Origin: Flavobacteriaceae bacterium
Lineage (GTDB): Bacteria; Bacteroidota; Bacteroidia; Flavobacteriales; Flavobacteriaceae
Direction: 5' to 3'
Assembly: GCA_947491985.1 (NCBI GenBank)
Contig: CANLLR010000022.1
Span: forward strand, 1 to 46,188
DNA length: 46,188 nt
This document shows, one piece after another, positions 44,486 to 46,188 of the stretch. The stretch's first letter is position 1. Every line of letters begins with the position of its first letter. Below the pieces are notes generated by a model, which made no database searches, was not told where the DNA came from, and worked only from the letters and a program-made list of their open reading frames with translations. Position numbers and translations under genes: made by a program.

Positions 44486-44509
44486 TCTAAATTTACTATC
44501 TGAAATAAA

Positions 44510-44538
44510 AAAAGCACTGAATATTTTTCAGTGCTTTT
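44510..44538 (-). terminator. Terminator of the repeat-rich exported protein gene
   Basis: AAAAGCACTGAA (44510-44521) and TTCAGTGCTTTT (44527-44538) are a perfect 12-bp stem with a 5-base loop. A T-tract follows on the minus strand. Confidence 0.85.
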
Positions 44539-44559
44539 AGCTTTTAATTGTAGGCTATT

Positions 44560-45861
44560 TTATCTTCGGTCAGAACCTCTTGTTTGACCACCACCTCTTG
44601 ATTCATTTCCGCCCGAATTTCCTCTAGATTCAGACGATGTTTGTGAAGTAGTTCTTTGCCCTACTGAACTTGAACGTTGTTCTCTTGGTGCAGATACATT
44701 TCGAGATTCGTTGGAACGAGAAGGTTGACTTTGAACATTTCTCGGTGTATTGCTTCTTGATGTTGATTCGGATGATCTTATGTCTCTTGACGAATTACCT
44801 CTTGATGATTCATTGCTTCTTACATCACGTGAATTACTAATGGTTCTTGGTGCGTCAGTTCTTATATCTCTTGAGGAATTTCCTCTTGACGATTCATTAC
44901 TTCTTACATCACGTGAGTTAGTATTGGTTCTTGGCGAATCCGTTCTAACGTCTCTTGAAGTTGTATTTCGTGTAGACTCGTTTGTTCTTATGTCTCCAGA
45001 ATTTGTATTATTTCTTGTCGTATTGTCTCTTGATGTTGTAGTACGTGAAGTTAGGTCTCTTGTGTTACTTCGAGTTCCGTTAGACGCGATTTGATTTCTT
45101 GAATCGCCAACTGTTCTAATGTTTCTAATTTGGTCTAACTCATATCGATTGGTATAGCTAGCATTTCGACTGTTGAACGAACGGTTTGGATATTGTCTTT
45201 CGTACCCATTTCCTCGTCTTCCATAATAATTATTGTAGGCCACTTGACATCTTCTGTAATTTACATAATTGTAGTGGTGACCAAAATTGATGTGTAAACC
45301 GATGTGATTTCGGTATCTGAAAATTGGGAAAGGATTCCACGCATAAAAATGTGATGGATAATATCCCCAATACCAAGTAGAGCAATATGGTCGGTAGTTT
45401 GGCACCCAAAAGTAACTATAAATTACAGGGGTGTGAACATAAACGGGTTCATAGATATAATTGTTACCATACATGAAAACATCACCAACTACTTGTACTC
45501 GCGCGCGATTGTTGCTGTCTTTTTCAACCTCCAAAGTGGCGACATCTTGAAATGTATCTTTTCCTAAAACCGATTGCAACACGATGATGTGCGCTCTTCT
45601 TTCTACCGATTCTACCACACGCAAATAATCCACCTGATTGTCTCCATTCAAATCCAAATTGGATATTTGATTTTTTGGGTCGTTCAAACGGTTTTCAAAA
45701 TCTTCAAGGTCTCTTGAATCTCCAAAGATGGAAGCTACAGCTCTCAAATCGAGATTGTCACTAATTTCAGAACTCGTGGCATTGACTGTAGTTCTGTCTT
45801 GTGCAAATGAGCTAACAACTAGTAAACTCATCAACGTCGGTATAAATATTTTTACTTTCAT
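44560..45861 (-). CDS. Exported protein with aromatic middle and Ser/Arg/Asn repeats
   Basis: Protein of 433 residues I cannot assign to a named family. A signal peptide ends near VVSSFAQ (about 21). Residues 30-130 form a folded region (LDLNGDNQVDYLRVVESVERR is EF-hand-like in look). Residues 135-215 are rich in Tyr and Trp. From about 250 to the end it is low-complexity, basic and Ser/Thr/Asn-rich. Part of that tail is built from 14-residue repeats around SRDVRS or SRDIRT, paired into 28-residue units (84 bp). Start chosen by the signal peptide; a candidate promoter is at 45917-45946. Surface or envelope location is likely. Confidence 0.75.
   Translation of the reverse strand: MKVKIFIPTLMSLLVVSSFAQDRTTVNATSSEISDNLDLRAVASIFGDSRDLEDFENRLNDPKNQISNLDLNGDNQVDYLRVVESVERRAHIIVLQSVLGKDTFQDVATLEVEKDSNNRARVQVVGDVFMYGNNYIYEPVYVHTPVIYSYFWVPNYRPYCSTWYWGYYPSHFYAWNPFPIFRYRNHIGLHINFGHHYNYVNYRRCQVAYNNYYGRRGNGYERQYPNRSFNSRNASYTNRYELDQIRNIRTVGDSRNQIASNGTRSNTRDLTSRTTTSRDNTTRNNTNSGDIRTNESTRNTTSRDVRTDSPRTNTNSRDVRSNESSRGNSSRDIRTDAPRTISNSRDVRSNESSRGNSSRDIRSSESTSRSNTPRNVQSQPSRSNESRNVSAPREQRSSSVGQRTTSQTSSESRGNSGGNESRGGGQTRGSDRR
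44777..45028. repeat. 84-bp tandem repeat (three units) in coding sequence
   Basis: Equivalent positions recur at 44777, 44861 and 44945, exactly 84 bases apart. Each unit encodes two 14-residue modules of the SRDVRSNESSR / SRDIRTDAPRT type. The third unit is degenerate. Confidence 0.75.
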
Positions 45862-45916
45862 AACACTGTGGTTTTTGATTAATAATTTTACAAGTGCAGT
45901 AATCCAATTTTTGTGC

Positions 45917-45946
45917 CAAGAATAACTATTCACAATTCATTAACAA
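45917..45946 (-). promoter_or_regulatory. Candidate promoter of the repeat-rich protein gene
   Basis: Minus strand: TTG (45944-45946), 19-base gap, TATTCTTG (45917-45924), a one-mismatch -7 box. The ATG is at 45861. Confidence 0.4.
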
Positions 45947-45988
45947 CTATTATGTTGTATTTTAGCCTCAACAAAAAAGTAAAATAGC

Positions 45989-46188
45989 ATGAAAAAAGTA
46001 TTGGTTATAAGTTTATTTTCTATAGTAATTATTGGGTGCAATGCGCAAAATACCGTTGGCATGGCACTTCCAAATGTTAAAATTGATACGCTACTTCAAG
46101 ACAAAATCAGTATTCGCGCTATCGCTATTGAAGGTGATAAAGTGTTTTATGCAGCGAATAAAAATAGGGTAGGTTACCTCAATTTAAA
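45989..46188 (+). CDS. Lipoprotein, 5' part only
   Basis: An open frame from ATG 45989 to the window edge, 66 codons visible. It begins MKKVLVISLFSIVIIGCNAQ, a clear lipoprotein signal with the lipidated cysteine at 17. The following IRAIAIEGDKVFYAANKNRV resembles the first blade of a beta-propeller (YCF48/BNR-like) protein, but too little is visible to be sure. A one-mismatch -7 box TATTTTAG lies just upstream. Confidence 0.7.
   Translation, partial: MKKVLVISLFSIVIIGCNAQNTVGMALPNVKIDTLLQDKISIRAIAIEGDKVFYAANKNRVGYLNL

Overview
The window is AT-rich chromosomal DNA from a member of the Bacteroidota, most likely a Flavobacterium or close relative. The evidence is internal. Promoters match the Bacteroidota -7 box TAnnTTTG. 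Genes lack Shine-Dalgarno sequences. A secreted nuclease carries a type IX secretion (T9SS) sorting domain, lipoproteins are common, and a YtxJ-type bacilliredoxin is present. Almost everything is housekeeping. I see no prophage, insertion sequence, CRISPR array, rRNA or tRNA.

Layout. 1-2.3 kb: sensor kinase and response regulator. 2.5-9.8 kb, minus strand: acyl-ACP thioesterase, miaA, an exonuclease/GIY-YIG protein that seems to start at ATT, a YggS-type PLP protein, a DUF1015 protein, 3-hydroxybutyryl-CoA dehydrogenase and a Gfo/Idh/MocA oxidoreductase. 9.9-14.7 kb: pcm, an HTH-Fic protein, smpB, a subtilisin-like lipoprotein, a VF530 protein and a GNAT acetyltransferase. 14.8-19 kb: an exported M1 peptidase, a DUF4199/LuxR pair, a small membrane protein and an HPF/RaiA-like protein. 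19.1-25 kb: clpB, ytxJ, fumarylacetoacetase and glyA. 25.3-30.8 kb, minus strand: rsfS, ftsH, a LUD protein, cdsA, psd, an acyl-CoA-binding protein and a lipoprotein superoxide dismutase. 30.9-36.5 kb: birA, an SRPBCC protein, pyrE, a NUDIX hydrolase, an exported M14 peptidase and a DEAD-box helicase. 36.6-40 kb: coaD, ddl, a PASTA protein and an rluD-type gene. 40-46.2 kb: a T9SS-secreted endonuclease I, an RsmB/NOP-type RNA methyltransferase, kup, a repeat-rich exported protein and the start of a lipoprotein gene cut by the window edge.

How the genes work together. The clearest functional group is rsfS-ftsH-LUD-cdsA-psd-ACBP-SOD. It links membrane quality control with phosphatidylethanolamine synthesis and acyl-CoA handling. 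A strong terminator plus a fresh promoter after ftsH splits it into two transcription units. clpB, smpB, the HPF-like protein, rsfS and pcm together cover protein and ribosome maintenance.

The most unusual content is between the genes. Several spacers hold word-based short repeats in strict 7-bp register, and in several places these arrays run into coding sequence and carry its stop codon. Two, probably three, copies of a structured element keep a stem whose inner base pairs differ between copies. One copy has a GTCATTGC-type repeat nested in its loop. I also note a likely ATT start codon, a perfect 10-bp inverted repeat around the fic promoter, a palindrome upstream of DUF4199, and four -7 boxes so close to ATG that the transcripts should be leaderless or nearly so.
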